A stretch of 64,000 nucleotides of DNA from positions 1 to 64,000 of the forward strand of contig JAJEKV010000658.1 in NCBI GenBank assembly GCA_021234155.1, written 5' to 3'. Each line of letters begins with the position of its first letter. Positions within the stretch are counted from its first letter, which is position 1. This stretch comes from Isoetes taiwanensis. Its lineage: Eukaryota > Streptophyta > Lycopodiopsida > Isoetales > Isoetaceae. Below are positions 49,574-59,541 of the stretch, one piece after another. The position numbers and the translations under genes were made by a program. Below the pieces are notes generated by a model. The model searched no databases. It was not told the DNA's origin and saw only the letters and a list, made by a program, of their open reading frames with translations.

Positions 49574-50350
49574 TGTTGGAGTTCATATCACAATTTGTTT
49601 ATTGACTTTGAACTGCATACAATAGAAGAAATGGATCACAGACAATATCTGTATAAAATTAAGAATACAGAGATACAACTTAAGGTTGGATGCAGAGGTA
49701 TAAGAGCATGCAGTTGAAGTTATATCCAGGTCAACATTCGACCTGAGGAAATGAAAAGTTCTTATGGTTAACATTTGACCTAAGTAAATGAAAGGTTCTT
49801 ATGGCTAATTGTGAATCATCGAATATCAATTGTGAACCATTGAATTTTAAACAGGGGAATATTCGAAGTCTTGACGAAATGCTTGGAGCCATATTTAGTT
49901 TGAATTGGCTCGGTCCAATGCAAGATAGCCATGGAGATCATAGTGATTCCGAAAACCTGCTAGCGGCCTGGCACCACCGCCGGACTGTCAAGATAAAGAA
50001 AGATGTAAAATAGGTTAAGGTATAGACAGCAACTGTGAGCGGATTTTTTCGAAATTGAGGGAGATCGAATATAAAAAAGGGTCGTGAATTGGATATAGCT
50101 GTGCTACAGTATTTGGTATAGTCCCAAATGAACAGTACTAAATTATTATTTGAGTCAATGGCTTTGAATGACTTGTTACAACAAATAATGAGTCTACATT
50201 GTGAAATTGCTCTATGAAATAGATGTGGAATGATGTTATCTTTAGATACAAATGATTAAGATATTTTATGAGCTTATAATTTGTTGTGATACAATTATTG
50301 GAATTGTTCAAGTGAATATTTGACTTATTCTTAACTCTGAACTTCTTACA
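49574..50350 (+). mobile_element. 5' LTR of copia C, 777 bp
   Basis: It begins TGTTGGAGTTCATATCACAA and ends CTTCTTACA just before the primer binding site. The first 358 bases match the second LTR from 61,850 with roughly a dozen differences by hand alignment. A TATA-like TATAAAAAA is at 50,070-50,078. I could not identify a target duplication because the far end of the element is disrupted. Confidence 0.85.
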
Positions 50351-50351
50351 T

Positions 50352-50363
50352 TGGTATCAGAGC
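50352..50363 (+). other. Primer binding site of copia C
   Basis: TGGTATCAGAGC is the standard initiator-Met tRNA complement of plant Ty1/copia elements, one base after the LTR end and 15 bases before the gag ATG. Confidence 0.85.
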
Positions 50364-50377
50364 AGGGTTAAGATAGA

Positions 50378-51170
50378 ATGGCCAGTAGATTTGGTGCAGG
50401 ATTATTGAATGCAATAGATGTGTTCAAAGGAGATTCAGGCTTTCAGGTATGGAAGGAGAAAGTTAAGCATGTATTACAAGTAGAAGGGCTGTGGGAGTTG
50501 GTTGAACCTAATGAGGGGAACAACAATATGAGAAGAATTGCAAGCAGAGGAATGGCTATTGCAGAAGAAGGAAGTGGTTCTTCTAATGAAGAAACTGAAG
50601 GAGTTCAGACACGAGATGTGAGTGTGACATCTAGAGGTTTGACATTAACAGATAATGCAAAAACAAGAGAAGCACAAGGGATTATTATGAGCAAGGTGAG
50701 CTCAAGTATAGTTTTGAAATTAAGAGGTATGAATCCTAGTCAGATGTGGAATTATATGCTTCTACCTATGAGGAAAAAACATCCTCACAAATAGATGTGC
50801 TAGAAAATGAATTAAGGAGACCGAAGTTTCATGATAAGGATAATGTTAATGATTTTTGCCAAACATTTGATAACATTATAGCTGATTTGGAGGGAGCAGG
50901 AGTTCATTACACACAACAACAACAGGTCTTGGCAAGGGCAGTAACTAGTCTTGGAAATATAGCCATGTTTATAAGGACATTGGCAAAAACAAGAATGTTG
51001 AAAACAGAGATAGAACAGAATAGAGTGATTGAAGATGATGAAGCTACTCAAGTTTTATTTACAAAAGGAAAGAGCAAGGATGGAAATAAGAAAAGATGGA
51101 AAATTGGCCCACGCTACAACTGCAACCGTTGCAGTATGGACATTTGAAGATTGATTGCCCTATAATGACA
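50378..51170 (+). pseudogene. Copia C gag, frameshifted
   Basis: Gag opens at 50,378 (MASRFGAGLLNAIDVFKGDS) and runs to about 50,794. The true reading moves to another frame from about 50,746 (EEKTSSQIDVLENELRRPKF) up to 51,147, showing an indel near 50,755. The capsid-type region resembles copia B gag throughout (SGFQVWK versus SGFQIWK; SSQIDVLENEL versus SSQIDVLQKEL), so the two are related families. Confidence 0.8.
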
Positions 51171-51707
51171 AAAAAGATAAATTGCTATAATTGTGGAGGA
51201 AGGGGACACTATGCATCAAACTGCTCATCTCCAAAAATGTACTCAAAGGGAAAGGAAAAGGGAGCAAGAGGAAATTCAGCAGCAAGAGGAAAAGGAAGGG
51301 GAAGATTCAGAAATGCAGAAGCTAATGTGGCAGAAGAAGTTCATCTTGAAGAAGACACAGAAGGAGAAGAAGATGAGGTAAGAAAACATTCAGCACTTAT
51401 TGCTACTCATGAGAAACTTGCTGACAATGATTTTCTAATATTAGATAGTGGAGCAGAAAAGTCCATTGCATGCAACCTAAAAATCCTGAAGGAAAAGAAA
51501 GGAAGTCAAGGTGGACATATACAAGTTGGAAATGGTGACTTGCAGAAAATAGAAGATGTTGGAATTCTGGAGTTGTTCAATCTCCAAGGCAATGGTATTT
51601 TTGCATTGATAATTTTTGAAAAACAAAGTTTTACAAAGCTTGATAATGATGGCAATGTTTACATGCTAAAAAGAGGAAATGAATTTTGCATAATGGCAGT
51701 ATATGTA
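51096..51707 (+). pseudogene. Copia C zinc knuckle, protease, then deletion into RT
   Basis: The frame reads the zinc knuckle CYNCGGRGHYASNC, a Lys/Gly/Arg linker, and the retropepsin motif FLILDSGAEKSI. Within about 50 codons after LGILELFNLQGN-like sequence it jumps near 51,590 to reverse-transcriptase sequence (FTKLDNDGNVYMLKRGNEFC). The whole integrase and the first half of RT are missing, so this is an internally deleted copy. The frame ends in AVYV at 51,707, where the DNA transposon is inserted. Confidence 0.8.
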
Positions 51708-51931
51708 GGGGGCACGCTGTGGTGTATCAAAAATGCGCATTTTGACGCCACATTTTGGCACCACTTTGTGGTAGAATCGGGTGGTGCATACCGAAGCGGA
51801 GATTGCGGGAGTGCGAATTAATGAGCGTCGGTTATTTTAAATTTTATGCCACGTCATTGTCCCTCATTTTGAATTAAGAAATAATCACCTCTTCTTCTGT
51901 TTTTTTGCCGCTTCTTGCCGATTGAACCCTA

Positions 51932-52479
51932 ATGGAGTCAGAATTGAATGCCACTGGTTACACGATGAAATCTCTCCTCAAACAAGAGATTGTGCCCGAT
52001 GAAGATCTAAAGAAGCTTTGGGGTGACAGAGTTCCAAATAAATCTGGCTACAGGTATTTTCCCCCAAATGTTTTTGTTCAAACTGAAAAATTAAGGCATA
52101 TGTTTTCTTGTACAGGTTGAAGAATCTGAGCAATGAACAATACAAAGAGTTCATGCAAATTTACAAAAGAATTATAGGGAAGCCACATACATGGGGTGGA
52201 ATGGCTCCTGGAACATGGGTAGTGGCTTATTATCTGCATATAAAGGGGGAGGCTGTTAATTGGAAGAGCTTCTCGGATTATTATAAAACTCCCGATGAGA
52301 AAGCAGAGGCCAGTTCTTCTAGACCCAAGAGAAAGCATAGGCAAATCCAACCTGACCAGGAGGAAAATATTAAAAGTGACTTGACAAAAATGATAGGGAA
52401 AAAACCAAATCAGGTTCCTCTAGACCACACATTCAATCTGAACTCACAATCAAAACAGAAAAGCAGAGCAATGTTCTGA
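51932..52479 (+). CDS. Transposon cargo protein 1, unknown, two exons
   Basis: Exon 1 (51,932-52,053) opens MESELNATGYTMKSLLKQEI and joins exon 2 (52,116-52,479) through a GT-AG intron that splits an Arg codon (AG|G). The product is 161 residues. Exon 2 has an aromatic region (YKEFMQIYKRIIGKPHTWGG, then GTWVVAYYLHIKGEAVNWKS) and a basic tail rich in Lys and Gln. I recognise no domain. It is the first gene inside the left end, about 220 bases in. A further donor-like GTATGT after 52,499 hints that the true last exon may differ. The frame shows no break. Confidence 0.6.
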
Positions 52480-52740
52480 GACCAAAACATGCCATTGCAG
52501 GTATGTTCAATTATTAGTTGTGTTACAACAGAAAAAAATCTCAAGCTTGACCTAGAGTGAATCTAGAAAAGGTAACATCAAATCCGCTTCAAGAATCAGG
52601 TATGTCTACTACCATTTTGTATCATGTTGGCTGTATTGTCATGTTGTGTCTCTATGATGCCATCTGTGGGGCATTTCGTGCAATGGATTCCAGAATGATA
52701 GATGAGATATGTGTGGTCTGGTGAGTGGTGAGTTGTTGGC

Positions 52741-53096
52741 ATCCACCATGTCCCCCACCACACCCCACCATCTCCCACCACTACACTCTACCATCTCCCA
52801 CTGCCACACTCCACCATGTCCCACACCACACCCCTCCACCACACTCCACCACACTCCCACCGCCACCACCACCCTCCACCACCACCCACCCCTCCACCAC
52901 ACCCCTCCACCACACCCCACCACCACACCACACCCCACCACCACACCCCATCACCACACTCCACCATGTCCCACACCACACTCCACCACCACCACACACC
53001 ACCACCACCACCACCCACCCCACCACCACCACACACACCACCACCACCACCACACTTCACCACCCTGCACAATGTCCCACCACTCCTTGGTACCAC
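52741..53096. repeat. CCACCA/CCACACC satellite array, plus strand C-rich
   Basis: About 355 bases made of CCACCA, CCACACC and ACCCCACC words with occasional ATGTCCCA. It lies between cargo gene 1 and the RING/phosphatase gene. Its complement-type twin lies at 58,350-58,790. The His/Pro/Thr ORFs across it are artefacts. Confidence 0.95.
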
Positions 53097-53268
53097 CACA
53101 GCGTGTTGAGTGGTGTGTACTGTGCAGCATATGTTGTGTGGTGTGTGGTATGTGGTGGTGTGTGTGTAGAGAGTACCTTGTTTTGTGTGGTGTATGATTG
53201 TGGTTTTCCATCAGTACGTAGCTTACTATGTTAGGAGGCTGATATATACGTAGTGTTTTGTTTTGCAG

Positions 53269-55152
53269 ACTATGGCAGACTTGTGAAGGAATAGTTGGCT
53301 GCAACATCATCTAGGTTTATAGATGCAAGCAACGATTGCAAGCAAACGAGGATAGGAAAACATGTCAAAAGAAAGATTGAGTTGATGGAGCATAAAGCAT
53401 CAGAAATTAGAGCTGATTTGCACAGATGGCAATCAATCATGGCAGCAAATCCGAAAGCAGCAGAGGGTGTTCGGGTTGTAAGCGAACTAAAGGATGAAGA
53501 GCTAAATGGTACAGTGTTGCATGGGCTGAATCAATTAAATAAGGAACTAGCAGAAACTGAAATTGAGCTAAAGGCATGTGAAGACTTACTGCTGGAGCTA
53601 CAACCTCGAATGCACTCCTTTAGATCCTGCACTTCCAATGCTTCCTGAGGCAGAAGAAGAGGGTGATGAAGGTTGTCCATTTTGTGGATGTTGTCTGAAA
53701 TGGGAGGGTAAAATGTTGCCAGTTGTGATAGCAGAATGCAGTCACCAGTATCACATTCCATGTCTATCACACCATTTGAGGTAAATATTATCATCTCTAA
53801 CCCTCGTCTAAAGACTCTATTGATTTTGAATTTATTTTGCAGACATTCTAGAACCTGCTGCAGCCCCAGTTGTGCCCACATTATGACTGAGACATGGCTT
53901 TTGGCTTTTGGTGTTCGAGTGGTACCACAAGAACCAATAGACACAAGTAAGTGCCTTAACTAATGTTTACTGATGTTGTCACAGGTCTACTGACTTAGTG
54001 TTTGCAGAATTGCAGAAATTTGAGACCAAGGATATCCAACAGTTATCCACGCCTCGATCAGTTATGAGACTGCAATATACCTCCCGGTTGTACCTAGAAT
54101 ACACCCCATTTGATACTTCTAAGTCAATCCCAGCTGTTGACGGCGTGGAGACTCCAAAACGAAATTTGGATAGTGAACTGAATACAGTCGTATCAAGTAA
54201 GTACCGATGCCACATACATGATTTATTTTTTTGTATTTTTCTGTGGTCTTCCTCATTTCAATTATGTTACAGAGATAAATGCTACTACAACTGAAAGCCA
54301 TCACAAAGAGATTCCTAATGCATCTGTTTTAGGGGGGTTATTAATTCCGTTGAGATTCATTCTGCACGGGGTCCTTCACCAGAAAAAAGTTTTGGTGCTG
54401 AACATGAGCCAAATGCGGATGCAGGTGATGAAGTTAACAAAGAAACCTTGGATCCTGGACATGATGCAGACTGTTCAACGAGTCCAATACAACCTCAACC
54501 AAGAAAAACCAAGCGGTTAACTGAAATTCTCCTTGTTCTGGATTTTAATGGGGTTCTAGGCAAGTTTTATGACTTGAAAGAGAGGATCCCTGCATCGGCC
54601 GAGCCAGAAGTGACCCTCCAGAAATTGAACCTTCAAAAGGCAGCAGTTTCCAGGCCTAGATTACAGGAGTTCTTAGAATGGTGTTTTTCAAAATTTGAGA
54701 TTGCATTGTGGTCCAGCATGGCTAAGAGTAATGTTGACTTGTTGATGAGAAAGTTGCTGCAGGAATATAAGGGCAGACTTCTTTTTATTTGGAATCAGGA
54801 TGACTGCACCAACACAAAATTAAAAGTGGTTAATAAGCCAGTTTTCCTTAAGGATCTGTCCAAAGTGTACCAGAAATTCTGGAAATACCAATTGAAAAAC
54901 ACATTGTTGATAGATGACAACAGATATAAGGGTTCTGCCAACCAGCCGAACACAATGATATGTCCAAATAGTTTTGCTCCCGACAGGTTGGAAACCAATT
55001 TCCTTTTGGAGCAACTCAAACCATGGCTGGAGGGACTTCTGGCTGCAGAAAGTGTGCCAGCTTATGTGAAGGAACATCAAATGTGGAACATGTGGGATTC
55101 TGAAGAGTCGCGCAACTGCATGAAAATGCTCGACAAGTATTTTCATAAATGA
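53269..55152 (+). pseudogene. Transposon cargo gene 2: coiled coil, RING-like finger and FCP1/HAD phosphatase
   Basis: Exons 53,269-53,780, 53,843-53,946, 54,008-54,196 and 54,273-55,152 join with matching phases at all three junctions (AG|A, A|AA, A|AG). Order of parts: a charged helical region (RKIELMEHKASEIRADLHRW), a RING-H2-like finger (CPFCGCC ... CSHQYHIPCL ... CCSPSC), a linker, then an FCP1-homology domain with LLVLDFNGVL, IALWSSM, FIWNQDDC and LLIDDNRYKG. The first nucleophile Asp is present; the second position is Asn, as in plant DxNG-type members. Known members are Ser/Thr phosphatase-like. Damage: TAG near 53,292, a frame change near 53,600, and a frame change at six Gs (54,332-54,337). 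The phosphatase part is intact from there to its stop. Reading the parts as one protein rests on splice phase, not on a known fusion. Confidence 0.7.
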
Positions 55153-55168
55153 ATCTTGTAAAACTAGA

Positions 55169-55202
55169 GATGATAAAGCTTCGCAGATGATAAAGCTTCG
55201 CA
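55169..55202. repeat. 17-bp perfect tandem duplication
   Basis: GATGATAAAGCTTCGCA occurs twice head to tail. The second copy ends in a CAG that could be the acceptor of the first visible protease exon. Confidence 0.85.
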
Positions 55203-55203
55203 G

Positions 55204-56094
55204 TCCCTGTCTATCTAAAGCCAAATACACATTTGGAAGTGGTGCTGAGTGGAACTGAAACTGCCGTGATTAGCTCCACCGACATCAAAATTTTGGAAGC
55301 TGATACGCAGTGGTTCAATGATCAATTGATCCTCCTCTTCTCAAGGTGATACTTTCATCTGATTTGTGATCATCAGGATTGTAACATCATATGCATATGT
55401 TTGCAGATACATGGAATACTACTTGATGCTCCAAGGAATGAGCCATCCCTTTCATTTCTTTGACCCTCTTTTTCACTCGACATTGTCCAAGGACACAAAT
55501 AGTCAATAAGGAAACATGTGAATCTAGATAAGTGCCAGTACATGTTTTTGCATGCTTGTAATGGACATCACTGGACCTGTTTTCTGATTATAAGCCACGC
55601 GTGTCTTGCACAGAGATATAAACCAGGGATGCTCGGGCTTGCATGGCAGAAGCAGACATATTGAGAGGTTAGTGCTTGCTCATTGCATTTTGCTGTTGTG
55701 GCACAATGACAACAAACTTTGAATGCAGGTTCCTGGAATTGCTTGGACACAATAATTTCAGCTTTACAACCTCAGATGTTGTGAAAATTTCCAGAACGCC
55801 TCTTCAAACTGATGGTCATTCATGTGGCCCTGCCGTATGTTCGTTTATGCACAAATTTGTGAGGGGGTACTTGAAAGGAGTGAATATATTGTTGCCTGAT
55901 CTAGTAAGTCAACTCAAATGCAGCATACAAACCAAACTCTGTTATTGACAAAGTGTGGTTAATTGCAGGTTGTGGACATTTCAGACCAGAATCTAGTTGA
56001 TGTTAGAGTGTTCATGCTTGAAATTTTAAGATTAGAAGCAACAAAAGCTGGAACTGAGAGGAACATATGTATTGGGAAGTATGTAGGTGCATGA
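55204..56094 (+). pseudogene. Transposon cargo gene 3: Ulp1/SENP-like cysteine protease (C48), broken
   Basis: Segments at about 55,204-55,345, 55,407-55,667, 55,729-55,903 and 55,969-56,094 carry GT-AG introns and compatible phases. They show TQWFNDQLI (substrate-side Trp), FFDPLFHSTL, then CQYMFLHACNGHHWTCFLI with the catalytic His, and LQTDGHSCGPA with the catalytic Gln and Cys. These are hallmarks of Ulp1-type proteases, which cleave SUMO or related modifiers. Several eukaryotic DNA transposon families carry such genes. A TAA near 55,508 and a frame change before 55,667 break it. The catalytic Asp between His and Cys is not seen, perhaps lost in the damaged stretch. It follows the phosphatase gene on the same strand. 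Confidence 0.75.
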
Positions 56095-58199
56095 GTCACC
56101 TCGTACTTTAAATCACTGTATATCTTTCTTATGTACATAATTGTTATTGTAACCTCGATTCATTTGAATGAAAATTCATATTCAATCCATCTCACAAACG
56201 AAGGAATCAAGTGTTCAGAAGAATTCAAATCTTCAAAAGAAATCAAGACAAACTCATTTTCACAGCTGAAGCACAAAACTTCACATGAGTTCTGAAAACT
56301 ACAGAATAGTTTTACATTTCATCATCATCAAAAAGAACTTGGGGTAAATTCTGTAAAATTTTCTCATCTAAAGGATCCAGCCTATATACAGTCATGTTCT
56401 GACATTTAGTTGGTGGCATGTGAAGTCTGATTGCACAGATCTGTGTTGTGAATACTATGCCTAAGGCGTCTTTACTGCAAAGATCATAGCTGACGGTTGA
56501 TCTTGCGCCCTTCATGTAATACATACCTTCTATGACACTATCACCGACGAGAAACCATGTTCCATTGAGTTGGAAGTCTTTCTCCACTATCCATTTTGGT
56601 TTTGTGCACATCAGAATCCAAAATTCAGAATCCTCATCATTCCCTTTCGGAGCAACGACAGCAAAATTATCACCAACTCTAAGTGCCTCTGCTAACATCG
56701 TGGGATTGGAGGAGAACAAGGACCTGCTGGATTTACGGTCCTCAATGTCAGCATGCACATTGGAGGATGGTACAATAACTTGAAGTTTCCAATCATCAAC
56801 ATAGTGCTTGTTCACACAACTGTCCCACATGCCATCCAAGCAGTAGCTGCAGAAGCATGAAAGTTCCCTCATGTGCAACTGCAATGGAGATTCAGGATTG
56901 ATTGCACGTACACAATGGATCTGCCTAGTGTCCAAAATCCTTTCTGCACCCCATGCTTTCTTTCTATATATATCCTCCACCTTGACTTCCCAAAATAACC
57001 TTTTTATATTCTTCCTCTTACTGGTTTCAGATGTGTTCATCCACTCGGATGTTCCACAAGTAAACATCTCTTCGGCAACTTCTACCACTTCATGAGCATT
57101 ACCTAATTTGATGCTGCTGTATTTTAATTGCAGTTGTCTTAACCATCTCTTCAAATCAGCAGCTTTGCCATCGTATTCACCTTTCCCGTGGTTAGAACCA
57201 AAAAAATTCCACATCATATAGACATCAGTATCGTTTGTGTACCTAGCCACAAAGTAAAATGGTCTAGAAGCCTCGAATTGAGATGCTGCACCATCTGAAA
57301 ACACATAATGTCTCTTTGGCACCCTTCCTTTCTGCTCCAAATATTTGTGGTGCTTCATGAAGCAGTATTGCACGAACAAAGTATCGTGTTCCCTATCATC
57401 TGATACATAGTAATGTGTTTCCTTGATAGTCGTACTGATATGTTATTTGAACCAAAATGGTAATCTGGTTATTGACCCAGCGCATCGACTGCACCTCCTC
57501 TTATTCCTTGAATGTATAGTTCTCTGCAAAATCCACTATCGAAAGACATGCATCTGCTAGGAGATTCTCGAGAAGCTCCTTAAATTGTTTTGCCTGTCAT
57601 TGGTACCTGAAATTATGCAGTGGAAAGATTTTTAGACGCTCTTTCAGTTTATCCTGAAGCTCCTTGGGTTACGTCTCATTTATCCGATGCGTCGTCGGTC
57701 TCCTACGAGAACTCGAGACGCGTCTTTTTCATAGTCAATGTACTCCCATTTCACTTTCCTATTCGCCACTTTCTTCCATGGGACAGTGCGAAACTTCTTG
57801 ATTCCACACAGCTCACAATCTCCAAGGATGCACGCCTTCTTGTGAAACTCATCTAATTCACTCTTTGTACACAATAGATCTCCACAAGCTTTCTGTACTT
57901 GCAATTTTATGCTGGTGTGCCCTGTATTGACCAAGTTCATGTGATCTACAAACATCGCAGGTGCAAGTGCAATTCTTCGGATGTTTGGTTCTCATCCCAT
58001 TGAGTCCATCCACTAGCATTTGCATCCTCACGTCTTTGAATGCAACAAAGCAACTATTGAAGTCCTTCAATTTCACAACAAACCAGGGTTTTAGCTTCTC
58101 AAAAGCTCGAAGACGAATCTTAATTTCTGGATGTTGGTCCAGAAACCTCTTGAACAATAGCATCTGCATGAAATGAACACTAAACTGTTAGGATGTGTA

Positions 58200-58795
58200 T
58201 ACGCACCAAACCATGCACCATACCATGCCCCACACTCATCATATTCACCAGAACGAGCACCTTAGTGATGTGTACATTACCACACACCACACCACACCCC
58301 ACCACACACCACACCATTCACCACGCGCCATACACCATACACCAAATATTGGAGTGTGGAGTGGTGGTGGAGTGGGGTGGTGGTGGTGGTGTGTGGTGGT
58401 GGTGGAGTGTGGTGGTGGGGGGTGGTGGAGTGGTGTGTGGTGGTGGGGGGTGGTGGTGGTGGTGTATCTAGTGGTGTGTGGTGGTATGATGTGGTGCGGT
58501 GGAGTGTGGTGGGGGGTGTGGTGGTGGTGGTGTGGTGTGGTGTTGTGGATTGTGGTGTGATGTGGTGTGGTGGAGTGTGGTGGTGGTGGTGGAGTGTGGT
58601 GTGGTACATGGTTGAGTGTGGTGGTGGTGGTGGAGTGTGGTGGAGGGGTGTGGTGTGGGATATGGTGGAGTGTGGTGGAGTGTGGTGGTAATGGACAATG
58701 TGGTGCATATGGTGGTAATGTGGTGGTCGCAAAGATGTGGTGGTAGTCTATGGTGGTGGGATAGATAATGGGGTGTGGTGGGGTGAGGGGGGGGA
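58200..58795. repeat. TGGTGG/GTGTGG satellite array with CCACAC shoulder
   Basis: From about 58,350 to 58,790 the plus strand is almost only G and T in TGGTGG, GTGTGG and GGGGGGTGG words, the complement type of the array at 52,741-53,096. A C-rich shoulder (CCACACCACACC, 58,265-58,335) precedes it, so the region could fold on itself. It lies in the large transposase intron. The runs of GG/GGG spaced by T are of a kind able to form G-quadruplexes. Confidence 0.95.
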
Positions 58796-59094
58796 ATAAA
58801 TAAAATTGAATCCACACATATCATGCATTAACATGCACACACCCACATGACACCATGGACATAACGCACCCCACACCGCACCGCAACACCACACCACACA
58901 TCACTTTTATCCTATTTCGTCTGACATAAAAAATCTGCCTAGCCTGCTCTCATAAACATTTCTGAAATTCGTACACCCTGATAATAATTACATTCCTCTT
59001 CTAATCATTAGAAAAGGATCTGGGTCCTAAATCCTGTTCCTGCGTCTGATTTTTGGCGTTTCATTTTTAATTCGAACAAGTTCATTCCGGCAAC

Positions 59095-59541
59095 ATGGTA
59101 GGGATGTTCAGAGATCACTACGGCTATTCTAGGGTGAGCGAGGAGGGCATTTGGCATATGTTAAACAGGGCTCGTGACCAATCTCTGAAGGTGGAAATGC
59201 GTAAATCCACCTTCTTTGCTGATTTCGAATCCAACCTTATGCTTGGGGTCAGATTGACAGGAAGTGAGCTCTTAGACAAGGTCCATGAGCTTATGTTACA
59301 TGCTGCTACAAGGGCAGCTGGTTTATTTGTTCTCTGTCACTTGTCCGCTCTGAGTCTGCAACAGCGGGAATTACTGGTAGGGTTGCGTTCTTACCACCAG
59401 GGGATGCAGGAAGCACTGGCAAACCTCATCCTGTTAAATTCTGGGATGACTGCAGAAAGCTTAGATGCTTTAGTGCAGAAAACAATAATTTTGGATGCAC
59501 CAGTTCTCGAGCCAGTCATACCAGCATTTCCTGTTGCTTAG
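59095..59541 (+). CDS. Intact 148-codon ORF of unknown function inside the transposase intron
   Basis: An ATG at 59,095 opens MVGMFRDHYGYSRVSEEGIW and runs without a stop to TAG at 59,539-59,541. Residue use is protein-like, with amphipathic stretches (LLDKVHELMLHAATRAAGLF, LSLQQRELLVGLRSYHQG, MTAESLDALVQKTIILDA) suggesting a mainly helical protein of about 16 kDa. No signal peptide, zinc or catalytic motif is visible, and I do not recognise the family. It lies on the strand opposite to the transposase, within its 1.8-kb intron and next to the G/T array. Unlike the other cargo genes it carries no break. Confidence 0.5.
   Translation: MVGMFRDHYGYSRVSEEGIWHMLNRARDQSLKVEMRKSTFFADFESNLMLGVRLTGSELLDKVHELMLHAATRAAGLFVLCHLSALSLQQRELLVGLRSYHQGMQEALANLILLNSGMTAESLDALVQKTIILDAPVLEPVIPAFPVA

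Noticed and set aside
52639-53310. His/Pro/Thr and Val/Gly/Trp ORFs up to 169 codons
   Set aside because: All frames are open in the CCACCA array; these are translations of a satellite.
58193-58824. ORFs up to 190 codons on both strands
   Set aside because: Same reason, in the TGGTGG array.
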